Assembly (NCBI GenBank): GCA_024636955.1
Contig: JAGXGB010000021.1
Span: 1 to 55,943, forward strand
Reading direction: 5' to 3'
DNA length: 55,943 nucleotides
Origin: Bacteroidales bacterium
GTDB taxonomy: Bacteria > Bacteroidota > Bacteroidia > Bacteroidales > Lentimicrobiaceae
The notes under the pieces were generated by a model. It searched no databases. It worked only from the letters and a program-made list of their open reading frames with translations, and was not told the DNA's origin. The position numbers and the translations under genes were made by a program. Of this stretch, positions 35,829-44,691 are shown piece after piece. Positions within the stretch are counted from its first letter, which is position 1, and each line of letters starts with the position of its first letter.

Positions 35829-35859
35829 TTTGCAAGTAAGGTAAAAAACTGTACTTTTG
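35829..35859 (+). promoter_or_regulatory. tRNA-Lys promoter
   Basis: TTTG at 35829-35832 and TACTTTTG at 35852-35859, 19 bp apart, about 13 nt before the mature tRNA 5' end. Confidence 0.65.
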
Positions 35860-35872
35860 CAGTCCCTTAAAT

Positions 35873-35945
35873 GATTCCGTAGCTCAGCAGGTAGAGCACA
35901 TCCCTTTTAAGGATGGGGTCCTGGGTTCGAATCCCAGCGGGATCA
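35873..35945 (+). tRNA. tRNA-Lys(TTT)
   Basis: A complete 73-nt cloverleaf. The acceptor stem pairs GATTCCG with CGGGATC (one G-T wobble), the D stem GCTC/GAGC, and the anticodon stem CATCC/GGATG around loop CTTTTAA, giving anticodon TTT. The T-arm has the GTTCGAATC loop. The 3' CCA is not encoded. Confidence 0.97.
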
Positions 35946-35960
35946 CACAAATATTCTGAA

Positions 35961-35996
35961 AACCACTTGTAATCACATATTGCAAGTGGTTTTTTA
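35961..35996 (+). terminator. tRNA-Lys terminator
   Basis: Arms AACCACTTG (35961-35969) and CAAGTGGTT (35983-35991) followed by a T-run: a rho-independent terminator. It overlaps the promoter region of the next gene. Confidence 0.85.
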
Positions 35997-35999
35997 TTT

Positions 36000-36007
36000 T
36001 AACTTTG
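36000..36007 (+). promoter_or_regulatory. -7 box of the DUF4831 gene
   Basis: TAACTTTG, a TAnnTTTG match, with a TTG 17 bp upstream inside the tRNA terminator, about 20 nt before the ATG. Confidence 0.5.
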
Positions 36008-36026
36008 ATGCCATCAATCCAATTCT

Positions 36027-37178
36027 ATGAAAATGTCTGGTTGTATAAAATCATCACTCATTGTCATAATGATGACACTGGTTTGCTCTACTTTTGGTCA
36101 AATTACAAGCTTTCCTGTTCAATCCAGTAAAAATGACCCTTCATCTGAGGGCTTTGTTTATGCTTTGCCGCTTAGTATAGTGAAAGTTGATATACATGTC
36201 ACTAAAACTGAAAAGTTTAAAGGCAAATACAGTGACTTTGCTACAAAGCTACTTGGAATCAAAGATATTATTTTGAAGGATGCCATGAATTATGACATCA
36301 GCGAAATCTCTATTTCAACAATTGCCGAAATTGATACCAATCATTTCTATTTTGCTCAAATACCCAACAAGATGCCTGATGGCCGTTCTTTTATGCTTAG
36401 TATGACTGAAAAAGGATTAATATCGGGGCTATATACTGTTAGCAAGACTGAAGATGAAGCTCATAAGAAAACATATTATGATACACCTTTCCGTGACTTA
36501 CTAAAGCCTGTTCAAATTGAAAAGGTCGATACTATAATCCGCCGGGTAAGCATTGATACTTTAGTTTTTGAAGAAAAAGTTCTGAAGAGGAGCATATCTG
36601 AGAAGTCGAATGAGCAGCAAGCCAAGGAAATTGCTGATTTAATATATAATATTGAGGACAGCAAATACAGTTTGCTAACTGGATACCAGGAAGTAAATTA
36701 TTCAAAAGAAAGCATGGATTTTATGATTAATAACCTTAATAAGTTGGAAAGGGAATACCTCGCATATTTCAAGGGGTCAACCATTACAACGGACGAAGTT
36801 TTTACTTTCTATTATCTACCTAAGCAAAAATCCACAGAGTCATTCACTACTTTATTCCGTTTTTCAGCAACTGAGGGCATTGCACCAAAAAGTAATATGA
36901 ATGGTGACCCAGTTAGCATATCTATTATTTCACTTAACAAATATGCTCAGGTGCGTGATTTCGAGAATCGCAGGATGCAATCAAAGCGTAAAGCAAAAGG
37001 ATTATACTATCGTATCCCTGAAAGCGTGCAAATAGATCTGAAGATAGGAAACAGGGTACTTGCTTCTGAAAATGCCGACATTAGTCAGATGGGAATCCTG
37101 ACTTTCCTTCCATACTACAATATCTCGAATGTTGAATTTTATGGAAACGGTTCAATTCGGTCAATAATACTGGAATAA
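36027..37178 (+). CDS. DUF4831 family protein, exported
   Basis: A 383-residue protein with a signal peptide (SSLIVIMMTLVCSTFGQ). The following VYALPLSIVKVDIHVTKTEKFKGKYSDFATKLLGI is characteristic of DUF4831, a Bacteroidota-specific family found in the envelope. The protein is mostly mixed alpha/beta without a membrane segment or known catalytic motif. It forms a probable operon with the Yip1-like membrane protein 7 bp downstream. Function is not known. Confidence 0.8.
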   Translation: MKMSGCIKSSLIVIMMTLVCSTFGQITSFPVQSSKNDPSSEGFVYALPLSIVKVDIHVTKTEKFKGKYSDFATKLLGIKDIILKDAMNYDISEISISTIAEIDTNHFYFAQIPNKMPDGRSFMLSMTEKGLISGLYTVSKTEDEAHKKTYYDTPFRDLLKPVQIEKVDTIIRRVSIDTLVFEEKVLKRSISEKSNEQQAKEIADLIYNIEDSKYSLLTGYQEVNYSKESMDFMINNLNKLEREYLAYFKGSTITTDEVFTFYYLPKQKSTESFTTLFRFSATEGIAPKSNMNGDPVSISIISLNKYAQVRDFENRRMQSKRKAKGLYYRIPESVQIDLKIGNRVLASENADISQMGILTFLPYYNISNVEFYGNGSIRSIILE

Positions 37179-37185
37179 AACCTCA

Positions 37186-37782
37186 ATGGCAAGCTTTATC
37201 ACTGAAAGAATTAAAAGCATAATTTTCTATCCAGCTTATGAATGGAAGATAATAGCTGCAGAAAAAAGAACACTTAAAGAAGACTTCACTGGTTATGCCT
37301 TTACATTGATACTTCTTGGTGCCGCAGCTCAAGCACTTGGGAGCTTTTTATTTGTAAGGAATGTGCTTGACATTGATGCCTATCGATTCTCTTATCCCCT
37401 TGTTAAAGCCCTGGTTTATATAATCATGCAAATGTTTACCATTTTCATGCTAACCCTTTTTATTAACGGTGTTGCACGGAGATTTGCGTCTCAGAAAGAT
37501 TTTATTAAAAGCGGTAAACTCGTAATCTATGCATTGACTCCATTTTTATTATGCTATATATTGGCGAACCTCGACCGCAGACTAATTATTGTAATGATAC
37601 CAGCTTTTTATTCTTTATACCTTTTTGCTAAAGGATTACCTGTAATGCTTAAAACAGCCCCACTAAAAGTGCCGTCCTTCATTTTTATTATAGCCATAAC
37701 AGTATTAGGTATTAATTATCTTCTTGAGATGGGCTTTGCCTTTTTAACAGCACTCATATTTCCTGATATAATAACTTCCTGA
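37186..37782 (+). CDS. Yip1-family integral membrane protein
   Basis: A 198-residue protein with five hydrophobic helices and the Yip1-like opening RIKSIIFYPAYEWKIIAAEKRT, where FxPxxxWxxI is the recurring family pattern. Bacterial Yip1 proteins have no assigned role. It lies 7 bp after the DUF4831 gene and ends in a convergent gap before kdsA. Confidence 0.78.
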   Translation: MASFITERIKSIIFYPAYEWKIIAAEKRTLKEDFTGYAFTLILLGAAAQALGSFLFVRNVLDIDAYRFSYPLVKALVYIIMQMFTIFMLTLFINGVARRFASQKDFIKSGKLVIYALTPFLLCYILANLDRRLIIVMIPAFYSLYLFAKGLPVMLKTAPLKVPSFIFIIAITVLGINYLLEMGFAFLTALIFPDIITS

Positions 37783-37878
37783 AGTCATCTTTCAAATTGC
37801 TCTTTATTTTTATTTGAAGACTATAGTGCAAATATAATCAGTGAAATCACATCACACCGGCAGGTCAATTGGCTATGC

Positions 37879-38721
37879 CTATTTTCTAACGTTACTGTAT
37901 GTTAGCGTTTTTATGTAGGCTGTTCTCATAATAACCATTTCAGTAAGTAACTTTTCAAGCATGTCAAGTGGAAGCATGTTGGCTGCATCTGATTTTGCAT
38001 TTTTGATATCAGGGTGTGTTTCCAGAAATATCCCATCAACACCTGCTGCAATTCCTGACCGTGCTATAGTTGAAATCATCGAAGGTAAACCCCCGCTTAT
38101 ACCTGTTGCCTGGTTCGGTTGCTGAAGTGAATGTGTAATGTCAAGTACTACCGGAACATCTAACCCCTGCATAATGGGAATTGATCGCATGTCAACAATA
38201 AGGTCGTGATAACCGAACATTGTACCTCTATCAGTGAGTATAACTTTTTGGTTTCCTGTTTCGTAAACTTTTTCAACAGCAAATTTCATGGAATCAGCAG
38301 AGAGGAACTGGCCTTTCTTAATATTAATCCACTTTCCTGTTTTGCCGGCTGCCTCTAAAAGGTCAGTTTGTCGGCAAAGAAAGGCAGGAATCTGTAATAC
38401 ATCCACGTATTTTGCTGCCATTTTTGCTTCTTCAGCAGTATGAATATCTGTAACTACCGGAATATTTAGTTTTTCACGAATTTCTCCAAGGCACTTTAAT
38501 GCAGTCTCATCTCCAATACCGGTGAATGAAGATGCTTTTGAGCGGTTAGCCTTGCGGTATGATGCTTTAAAGATAAATGGGATATCCATTTGCCGGGCAA
38601 GTCTTAAAATATGTTCGGCAATCTGCATTGGCATAGTTGTATTTTCAACAACGCAAGGACCTGCCATCAGGAAGAAGTTCTCTGAAGGTACCAGTTTGTC
38701 TATTAACGGAGTCTTTATCAC
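37879..38721 (-). CDS. kdsA: 3-deoxy-8-phosphooctulonate (KDO-8-P) synthase
   Basis: A 280-residue aldolase-like TIM barrel joining arabinose 5-phosphate and phosphoenolpyruvate for lipid A-core KDO. Markers are FFLMAGPCVVE, FKASYRKANRSK near residue 52, VTDIHTAEEA, IPAFLCRQTDL, KKGQFLSA, TDRGTMFGY and DITHSLQQP. These are the standard KdsA substrate sites. The start codon is GTG, 16 bp after rarA on the same strand, so the two are likely co-transcribed. Presence of kdsA shows an LPS-making Gram-negative envelope. Confidence 0.95.
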   Translation of the reverse strand: MIKTPLIDKLVPSENFFLMAGPCVVENTTMPMQIAEHILRLARQMDIPFIFKASYRKANRSKASSFTGIGDETALKCLGEIREKLNIPVVTDIHTAEEAKMAAKYVDVLQIPAFLCRQTDLLEAAGKTGKWINIKKGQFLSADSMKFAVEKVYETGNQKVILTDRGTMFGYHDLIVDMRSIPIMQGLDVPVVLDITHSLQQPNQATGISGGLPSMISTIARSGIAAGVDGIFLETHPDIKNAKSDAANMLPLDMLEKLLTEMVIMRTAYIKTLTYSNVRK

Positions 38722-38737
38722 TTAACAGTTTTTTTAA

Positions 38738-40021
38738 TTAATATTGATATTTTGAATGCCAAAGTCGGCGCAAACGTTGCCTGAATTCTTCTTCACGTGC
38801 GTTATTACCCGGTTCATAGAGTTTCTGTCCTTTTATCTTGTCGGGCATGAACTCCATATCTACAAAGTTGCCTTCGTAACTATGTGCATATTTGTAGTCT
38901 GCACCGTATCCAATATTCTTCATAAGGTTTGTGGGTGCATTCCTTATATGCAGTGGCACTGGCAAATCACCGGTTTTTCTTACCATAGCAAGTGCATCTT
39001 CAATAGCCATATATGAAGCATTGCTTTTTGGTGAACACGCCAGATAAACAGCGCATTGTGAAAGTGTTATGCGGCATTCAGGATATCCGGTTTTATGGAC
39101 TGCATCAAAACACGTATTTGCTAACAATAATGCATTCGGATTGGCATTGCCTATATCTTCTGATGCTAAAATAAGCATACGTCGTGCAATAAACAATGGA
39201 TCCTCACCTGATTCAATCATTCGGGCAAGGTAGTACACCGCTGCATTAGGGTCGCTCCCCCTGATTGATTTTATAAAAGCTGAAATTATGTCGTAGTGCA
39301 TTTCACCTTTCTTGTCATACATTGAGATATTCTGCTGTATGATTGAAAGTGCAGTCTTGTTATCAACTATTATGCTCTGGTCTTTTTCTTTCTTTTTGGT
39401 GGTTGTGGCAATTATCTCAAGTGCATTCAAGAGCTTGCGGGCATCTCCACCTGATATCCTCATCAACGCTTCTGTTTCTTTAATAGCAAGTTTAATATTG
39501 AGGACTTCGTTTATTTTCTTTACTGCACTTTCAATAATCTTGTTCAATTCATCCTCATCAAGCGATTTCAGTATGTATACCTGACATCTTGAAAGTAGGG
39601 GAGAGATCACTTCGAATGAGGGGTTTTCAGTAGTTGCACCAATAAGGGTAATGATCCCCTTTTCAACAGCACCAAGAAGTGAATCCTGCTGTGATTTACT
39701 GAAGCGGTGTATTTCATCAATGAATAGCACAGCATTTGAACCGCTGACTCTGGCAGTTTCAATAACCTCCCTAATATCTTTGACACCTGAATTGATGGCA
39801 CTTAAGGTATAGAAGTTTCGATTTAAAGTTTTAGCAATCAAAAAAGCAAGTGTTGTTTTCCCAACACCCGGCGGTCCCCAAAATATCATAGAAGGCAAAT
39901 TGCCACTATCAACTGAGCGCCTTAGCACAGCATCAGGCCCTATAAGATGTGTTTGACCTACATAGTCATCAAAACTTTCCGGACGCATTAATTCAGCTAA
40001 AGGAGGCAAACTCACCATCAT
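38738..40021 (-). CDS. rarA: Replication-associated recombination protein A (AAA+ ATPase)
   Basis: A 427-residue RarA/MgsA/WRNIP1-type ATPase acting at stalled forks. Walker A is WGPPGVGKTTLAFLIA near residue 48, Walker B is VLFIDEIHRFSKSQQD, sensor 1 is IGATTENPSFE and sensor 2 is ISGGDARKLLNAL. The C-terminal tetramerisation region has SDPNAAVYYLARMIESGEDP and SEDIGNANP. Two adjacent ATGs (40021 and 40018) are possible starts. The start region and its promoter are duplicated in a 56-bp tandem repeat. Confidence 0.95.
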   Translation of the reverse strand: MMVSLPPLAELMRPESFDDYVGQTHLIGPDAVLRRSVDSGNLPSMIFWGPPGVGKTTLAFLIAKTLNRNFYTLSAINSGVKDIREVIETARVSGSNAVLFIDEIHRFSKSQQDSLLGAVEKGIITLIGATTENPSFEVISPLLSRCQVYILKSLDEDELNKIIESAVKKINEVLNIKLAIKETEALMRISGGDARKLLNALEIIATTTKKKEKDQSIIVDNKTALSIIQQNISMYDKKGEMHYDIISAFIKSIRGSDPNAAVYYLARMIESGEDPLFIARRMLILASEDIGNANPNALLLANTCFDAVHKTGYPECRITLSQCAVYLACSPKSNASYMAIEDALAMVRKTGDLPVPLHIRNAPTNLMKNIGYGADYKYAHSYEGNFVDMEFMPDKIKGQKLYEPGNNAREEEFRQRLRRLWHSKYQY

Positions 40022-40102
40022 TAATTATTTAGTACTACAAAGATAAATTCAGCTAAAGGAGGCAAGCCAACCATCATTAATTATTTAGAACTACAAAGAT
40101 AA
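39991..40102. repeat. 56-bp tandem duplication of the rarA promoter and start
   Basis: 39991-40046 and 40047-40102 are near-identical copies differing at a handful of positions. Each contains, on the minus strand, TATCTTTG (40039-40046 and 40095-40102), an A/T-rich leader, ATGATG and the codons for SLPPLAEL or GLPPLAEF. The outer ATG is out of frame with rarA because 56 is not a multiple of three. Confidence 0.95.
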
Positions 40103-40262
40103 GTGTATTTTAACCAGCCCTTTTTTAGCATTTTAGCAAAAACAGCTAAAATGTGACGTTTTTTTAAGCCCTTTTTAATACCATTATTGAAAATAAAATT
40201 GCATTATCTTTAAAACCCTTGCAAACAATACGTTTTAGAGATTAAAAAAAAATTAAAAAAAC

Positions 40263-40294
40263 TTGCATTTGCCTTAAAAGTTTATTTATCTTTG
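40263..40294 (+). promoter_or_regulatory. Promoter of the first DSI-repeat lipoprotein
   Basis: TATCTTTG at 40287-40294 with TTG at 40263-40265 (21 bp) or TTTG at 40268-40271 (15 bp). The leader to the ATG is about 25 nt. Confidence 0.6.
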
Positions 40295-40322
40295 CCATGT
40301 TTTAAACTAAACACATCAAAAC

Positions 40323-40544
40323 ATGAAAACATTAGCTCAGATTTTAGTTATTGCAGGTTTAGCATCTTTCGTAGCTTGCGGTCCAAGTGCAGAACAAAAA
40401 GCAGAACAAGCTCGTTTAGATTCAATTAGAGTTGCTGATTCTATCGCTATGGTAGAAGCTGCTGAACAAGCTCGCATGGATTCAATCAATGCTGCTATGG
40501 CTGCTGATACAACTATGTTGGAAATTGAAACTCCTGCAGAATAA
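40323..40544 (+). CDS. Small DSI-repeat lipoprotein
   Basis: A 73-residue lipoprotein. The leader ASFVAC is a lipobox with Cys at residue 19. The mature part is a continuous charged helix with repeated DSI: LDSIRVADSIAMVEAAEQARMDS, with DSI spaced 6 and 14 residues apart. This resembles a coiled-coil rod in the manner of Lpp, though no homology is claimed. It has a good promoter and a strong terminator of its own, so it is probably a highly expressed single-gene message. A paralogue follows at 40629. Function unknown. Confidence 0.78.
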   Translation: MKTLAQILVIAGLASFVACGPSAEQKAEQARLDSIRVADSIAMVEAAEQARMDSINAAMAADTTMLEIETPAE

Positions 40545-40573
40545 GACTAACTTACTGTAAGAATAATTCAAAC

Positions 40574-40605
40574 AAAAAGAGGTGATTTTCACCTCTTTTT
40601 TTTTG
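40574..40605 (+). terminator. Terminator after the first DSI-repeat lipoprotein
   Basis: Perfect stem AAAAAGAGGTGA / TCACCTCTTTTT (40574-40585 and 40589-40600) with a T-run: a strong rho-independent terminator. The second lipoprotein and the helicase lie beyond it, so they may be expressed by read-through. Confidence 0.9.
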
Positions 40606-40628
40606 ATTTGTTAAAGCCCGAGGTAAAA

Positions 40629-40862
40629 ATGAACTTAAAATCTCTTTTTATAGCCGTTTTAATGTTAGGCGCTTTCTCAGCGTGCAATAGTAAAGAAAAA
40701 CAGAAGTCAGAAGTTTTTATTCTTGACTCAATAAGAAAAGTCGATTCAATTTCTGTTGTATTGGAACAGCAGCGTTTGATTGATTCTATTAATATGGTTT
40801 CAAGGGAACAACAAATTATTGCTGACTCTATTAGTAATTTAGTTTTAAATGAGAGTTTATGA
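40629..40862 (+). CDS. Second small DSI-repeat lipoprotein
   Basis: A 77-residue lipoprotein (lipobox GAFSAC) with the same plan as its upstream neighbour: LDSIRKVDSISVV, then LIDSINMV and IADSISNL, with DSI spacings of 6, 13 and 14. ATG 40629 is used; an in-frame TTG at 40608 lies in the terminator region. It overlaps the DEAD-box helicase start by 4 nt (ATGA), an odd pairing of an envelope lipoprotein with an RNA helicase. Function unknown. Confidence 0.75.
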   Translation: MNLKSLFIAVLMLGAFSACNSKEKQKSEVFILDSIRKVDSISVVLEQQRLIDSINMVSREQQIIADSISNLVLNESL

Positions 40863-42088
40863 GTGACCTACCTGCCGATTTCAGGATAACTTCGTTTAGT
40901 GAATTCGGATTACACAGCGGAATAATGGAAGGAATTGATGCTGTTGGCTTTGACGAACCAACTCCAATACAACAATTGATTATTCCACACATCCTTGAAG
41001 GAAATGATGTTATTGGATGTGCTCAAACGGGTACTGGTAAAACTGCAGCCTATCTGCTGCCCGTTCTTCATAATATTATCTTACAACCGGTTGAAGGTGT
41101 TAATACTATAATCATTGCACCAACCCGTGAACTGGCCTTGCAAATTGCCCGACAAATTGAAGGTTTCAGTTATTTCCTTAACATTAGCACACTGGCGCTT
41201 TATGGCGGCACTAGCGGGATGGAATGGGAGCAACAAAAAAAAGCATTGGCGCAGGGAGTGGATATCGTTGTTGCCACACCAGGTAAACTTATTTCTTTCC
41301 TCAACATGGATCTTGCCCCGGTGAGCAACCTGCAGCACCTTATTCTTGACGAAGCCGACCGTATGCTAGATATGGGATTTCAGGAAGATATTATGAAGAT
41401 CATCAGTCATTTACCTGTTGAACGGAATACTTATCTCTTCTCAGCTACAATGCCTCCCCGGATTCGTGAAATGAGTAGAAAAATACTCCGAAATGCTGTA
41501 GAAGTGAATATTGCTTTGTCAAGACCAGCTGAAGGTATTCTGCAGGTTGCCTATTTAGCCTACGACAGTCAGAAGACACCTCTCCTTGAATCACTGATTA
41601 AGGGGCGTGACCTATCAAGTGTTCTTATTTTTGCATCAACCAAGATTAAAGTTAAGAACATCGCACGTGAATTGCTTAAACAAGGATTCTCTGTGGCTGA
41701 TATTCAGAGCGATTTAGAGCAAACTGAACGGGAGAACGTACTGCTTAAGTTTAGTAACAAACAACTGCAGATACTGGTTGCAACCGATGTATTATCCCGT
41801 GGCATTGATATTGAGAACATTGATTTAGTTGTTAATTATGATGTGCCAAACGAAGCTGAAGATTACGTTCATAGGGTTGGGCGAACTGCAAGAGCTGAAA
41901 AGACGGGTATAGCAATCACATTCATTAATGAAGAAGAGCAAGCGCAGTTTGCACGTATTGAAGCTTTAATAGGAACTGTTATAAGAAAACAGAAACCACC
42001 TGCATTTCTTGGTGAAGCACCTGAATATCTTCCTGATACTTACCGCCCAAAGAAAAAAGGATTCTTCAAGAAGCGTACCCGCAAATAA
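40859..42088 (+). CDS. DEAD-box RNA helicase (RhlE-like)
   Basis: A 409-residue DEAD-box helicase. In order: Q motif (GFDEPTPIQQ), Walker A AQTGTGKT, PTRELA, TPGK, DEAD (ILDEADRMLDMGF), SAT, then in the second domain VATDVLSRGIDIENIDLVVNYDVP and HRVGRTARAEK. The short basic tail PKKKGFFKKRTRK is like RhlE and should bind RNA. Roles are rRNA assembly or mRNA turnover, often in the cold. It is coupled to the upstream lipoprotein by an ATGA overlap. Confidence 0.93.
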   Translation: MSDLPADFRITSFSEFGLHSGIMEGIDAVGFDEPTPIQQLIIPHILEGNDVIGCAQTGTGKTAAYLLPVLHNIILQPVEGVNTIIIAPTRELALQIARQIEGFSYFLNISTLALYGGTSGMEWEQQKKALAQGVDIVVATPGKLISFLNMDLAPVSNLQHLILDEADRMLDMGFQEDIMKIISHLPVERNTYLFSATMPPRIREMSRKILRNAVEVNIALSRPAEGILQVAYLAYDSQKTPLLESLIKGRDLSSVLIFASTKIKVKNIARELLKQGFSVADIQSDLEQTERENVLLKFSNKQLQILVATDVLSRGIDIENIDLVVNYDVPNEAEDYVHRVGRTARAEKTGIAITFINEEEQAQFARIEALIGTVIRKQKPPAFLGEAPEYLPDTYRPKKKGFFKKRTRK

Positions 42089-42116
42089 GCCAGCTTATTC
42101 ACTTAAATATCTGAAT

Positions 42117-42434
42117 TTACACATTAAGTGTAGGGTCAACATCACTGGCATATTGAAAGATACCTCCTTCAAGGATATAGAGATCCTTTATTTTGAGTTT
42201 ATCTTTTAGGTATATGTAAACCATCTCGCTCTTTACCCCGTAGATACAATATATCACCACAGTTTTATCCTTCTGAATATTATTAAGTAAAGATGGCAAC
42301 TCCAGTTGGGGCATTGAAACTGCACCTGGGATATGTGCTAATTCATACTTATCAGCCTCGCGGGTATCAATTATCTGCATGGAATCTTGATTGTCAATCT
42401 TTTTCTTCAACTCAATCGGACGTATAAATTTCAT
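42117..42434 (-). CDS. Single-domain rhodanese-like protein
   Basis: A rhodanese domain of about 105 residues: MKFIRPIELKKKI, IIDTREADKYELAHIPGAVSMP (the usual D-R-E substrate arm) and the active-site loop VIYCIYGVKS with the catalytic Cys. Starts at 42518 and 42479 are in frame but overlap the SDR gene; 42434 fits the domain edge. The loop is CIYGVKS where most have CxxGxRS, so the charged cradle is weakened. It may carry persulfide sulfur; the partner is unknown. Confidence 0.82.
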   Translation of the reverse strand: MKFIRPIELKKKIDNQDSMQIIDTREADKYELAHIPGAVSMPQLELPSLLNNIQKDKTVVIYCIYGVKSEMVYIYLKDKLKIKDLYILEGGIFQYASDVDPTLNV

Positions 42435-42459
42435 AAGGGCATTCCGGTTACTATGTTTT

Positions 42460-43119
42460 TTAAAGGTTTGTAATCTCATCTGATTCAACAGTATATACTC
42501 CGTTTGGCTTATTGGCAAGAATAATCATTGCCTGGGCTACCTGAGAAGCATGAATAGGCCTGTACTTTCTAAATGAACCAATCAATAGTGGAGTTATCAA
42601 TTTTGCCACAGTTTTACCTATTTCTTCCATACTGCGCGTTTCAGGCCTCATACCCATTAACATGCTCGGGCGAAGGATACTCAAATTAGGGAAAGTAAAT
42701 GTTTTAATTGACTCTTCCATTTTGCCCTTGGTCCTGAGGTAGAAGTTTGAGGTTCTGTCGTTGGCTCCAATTGATGAGATAACGACAAATGACCTTACTT
42801 TATTGGCTGATGCTACTTTCGCAATTCGTTCAACAAGACTGTGGTCTATTTTATAAAAGGCATCACGACTTCCTGCTTTTTTAATGGTGGAACCAATACA
42901 GCAAAATAAATGATTGCCAGTAATTTCACTGCTGAAATTTTCAACTCTATCAGGTGAATAAACAACCTGTTTAACCTTACCATGAGGAATTTGCAACTCT
43001 TTTCTAACAAAGAGCTTTATTATATCGTATCGCTCATCGGCAATAAGATGTTCAATCAGAAATCTGCCTGTTAGCCCGCTGGCTCCAAAAACAAGTGCTG
43101 TAAATTTTTCAGTTATCAT
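42460..43119 (-). CDS. NAD(P)-binding SDR-like protein (TIP30/HTATIP2-like)
   Basis: A 219-residue atypical SDR. The dinucleotide loop is LVFGASGLTGRFLIEHL, then NHLFCCIGSTIKKAGSRDAFYKID and VISSIGANDRTSNFYLRTKGKME, where YxxxK is present as YLRTK. SILRPSMLMGMR follows. This pattern matches TIP30-like or NAD(P)H-binding oxidoreductases. Substrate unknown. The rhodanese gene follows 25 bp downstream on the same strand. Confidence 0.85.
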   Translation of the reverse strand: MITEKFTALVFGASGLTGRFLIEHLIADERYDIIKLFVRKELQIPHGKVKQVVYSPDRVENFSSEITGNHLFCCIGSTIKKAGSRDAFYKIDHSLVERIAKVASANKVRSFVVISSIGANDRTSNFYLRTKGKMEESIKTFTFPNLSILRPSMLMGMRPETRSMEEIGKTVAKLITPLLIGSFRKYRPIHASQVAQAMIILANKPNGVYTVESDEITNL

Positions 43120-43217
43120 AAAGATTCGTCAATTAATATTTTAAATATTATAGTTAACCATTATCAAATGGCATTAACCGGTTTATATCTATCTAAAGTG
43201 TTTATAATCAAGCTAAA

Positions 43218-44588
43218 TCAATTAATAATATTCAGTTTCCCTCTTTTTAAGGATAGAAATATTCCAATGAAGCAAAGAACCGCGAAAGTTATGAAACTAT
43301 AATGAATTCCAGTTATCAGTCCATCTACATTTGTGAGATTGCGTTCTCCTTTCCCCATTATTACTGCAAAGATCATAAGTGTAATACCCATGCTCATTGT
43401 TTGCCCAACTAACCTCATGGTACCTAATGTAGCTGATGCCATTCCATATTCAGGTTGTTTAACTGAACTCATAACTGCATTGGTATTTGGCGATGAAAAT
43501 AGTGCGAAACCAAGGCCTAACAGCATCAGCATTGCAATGATAAACACAATACCTGAATCCTCGTTAAGAAAAATGAAAGCAGTTAGTCCAATTGTGGTGA
43601 TTGTCATTCCTAACGATGCAACAACAGAAGGTTGAATCCTGTCGCTGAGTTTTCCGGCAAGTGGCGAAAGTAATGTCATCATAACAGGCTGAGCCATCAA
43701 GATTAAACCTGATTCACGGGGCGACAGATTTTTGACTTGCTGGAGGTAAAAGCTTAGAAGAAATACAAGGGCAAATGTCGCGCTGTAATTAATGAAAGCT
43801 GCAATATTTGAATAAATGAATACCTTATTTTTGCTAAAAAGACTAAAGTTAAGCAAAGGTTCTTGTGCTTTGCCTTCTATCATAACAAAGATTCCTAACC
43901 CAATAATTCCGGATGCAACAAGGATAAAACCATGTGTTGAAGGCAGTTGAGGAAAGCCATAAATAATCAATGCCAGGCTCAGCCCATAAACAACACTTCC
44001 TGCCATATCAAAAGGTTTCTCGCGGTTAGCAGCCTTATCGTCAGGCAATTTCATAATTGCAAACGGTATAATTATGGTGCCAAGTAGGGCAGTTAAAAAA
44101 AAGATACTACGCCATCCCAGGTACATTGTTAAGAAACCACCAACTGTAGGGCCTAGGGTTAATCCAAGATATACTGCAGCTACATTAATTCCCAAAACCC
44201 GACCCCTCACGCTTTTATCATATGATGAAGTCAGAATTGCCAGGGCTGTTGCATATATGAGTGCACCTCCTATACCATTCAGAAACCTTGATGCAATCAA
44301 CATCCAAACATTAACTGATAAACCTGTAATTAATGAAGCAATAACAAAAAGAAAAATCCCAGCCATGAAGAATTTTTTTCTGCCTTTTCTATCCGCAAGT
44401 TTACCAAATGGAAGCAAAAAAAGTGAAGCTGCAAGCAAGTATGAAGTTGCAACCCAACCTAAGGTTATTGTGTTCATTGATAGCTCTTCACCCATTGAAG
44501 GAAGTGCTATATTTATGGCTGAACCTATGAAAGGTGTAAGAAAGGAGCTTAAGGTTGTTACAAAGAGAATCGACTTATTTTTAAGCAT
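43218..44588 (-). CDS. MFS drug transporter, DHA2 (14-helix) type
   Basis: A 456-residue MFS transporter. Motif C-like GLTLGPTVGG and motif A GKLADRKGRKKFF are both present; the opening FLTPFIGSAINIALPSM, the NGIGGALIYATALAIL helix and the length and helix count fit EmrB/QacA. It probably exports toxic organic compounds using protons. The apparent longer start at 44603 is TTG; ATG 44588 (MLKNKSI) is preferred. It is divergent from the GNAT gene. Confidence 0.88.
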   Translation of the reverse strand: MLKNKSILFVTTLSSFLTPFIGSAINIALPSMGEELSMNTITLGWVATSYLLAASLFLLPFGKLADRKGRKKFFMAGIFLFVIASLITGLSVNVWMLIASRFLNGIGGALIYATALAILTSSYDKSVRGRVLGINVAAVYLGLTLGPTVGGFLTMYLGWRSIFFLTALLGTIIIPFAIMKLPDDKAANREKPFDMAGSVVYGLSLALIIYGFPQLPSTHGFILVASGIIGLGIFVMIEGKAQEPLLNFSLFSKNKVFIYSNIAAFINYSATFALVFLLSFYLQQVKNLSPRESGLILMAQPVMMTLLSPLAGKLSDRIQPSVVASLGMTITTIGLTAFIFLNEDSGIVFIIAMLMLLGLGFALFSSPNTNAVMSSVKQPEYGMASATLGTMRLVGQTMSMGITLMIFAVIMGKGERNLTNVDGLITGIHYSFITFAVLCFIGIFLSLKRGKLNIIN

Positions 44589-44691
44589 TCTTATCAAACG
44601 CAAATAACATTTTCATTATACTTTTTCTCTCCACTGCACAAATGAACAATAGATAAATTGTGCTTGTTACAGAGCTATAAAACACCCCTTG

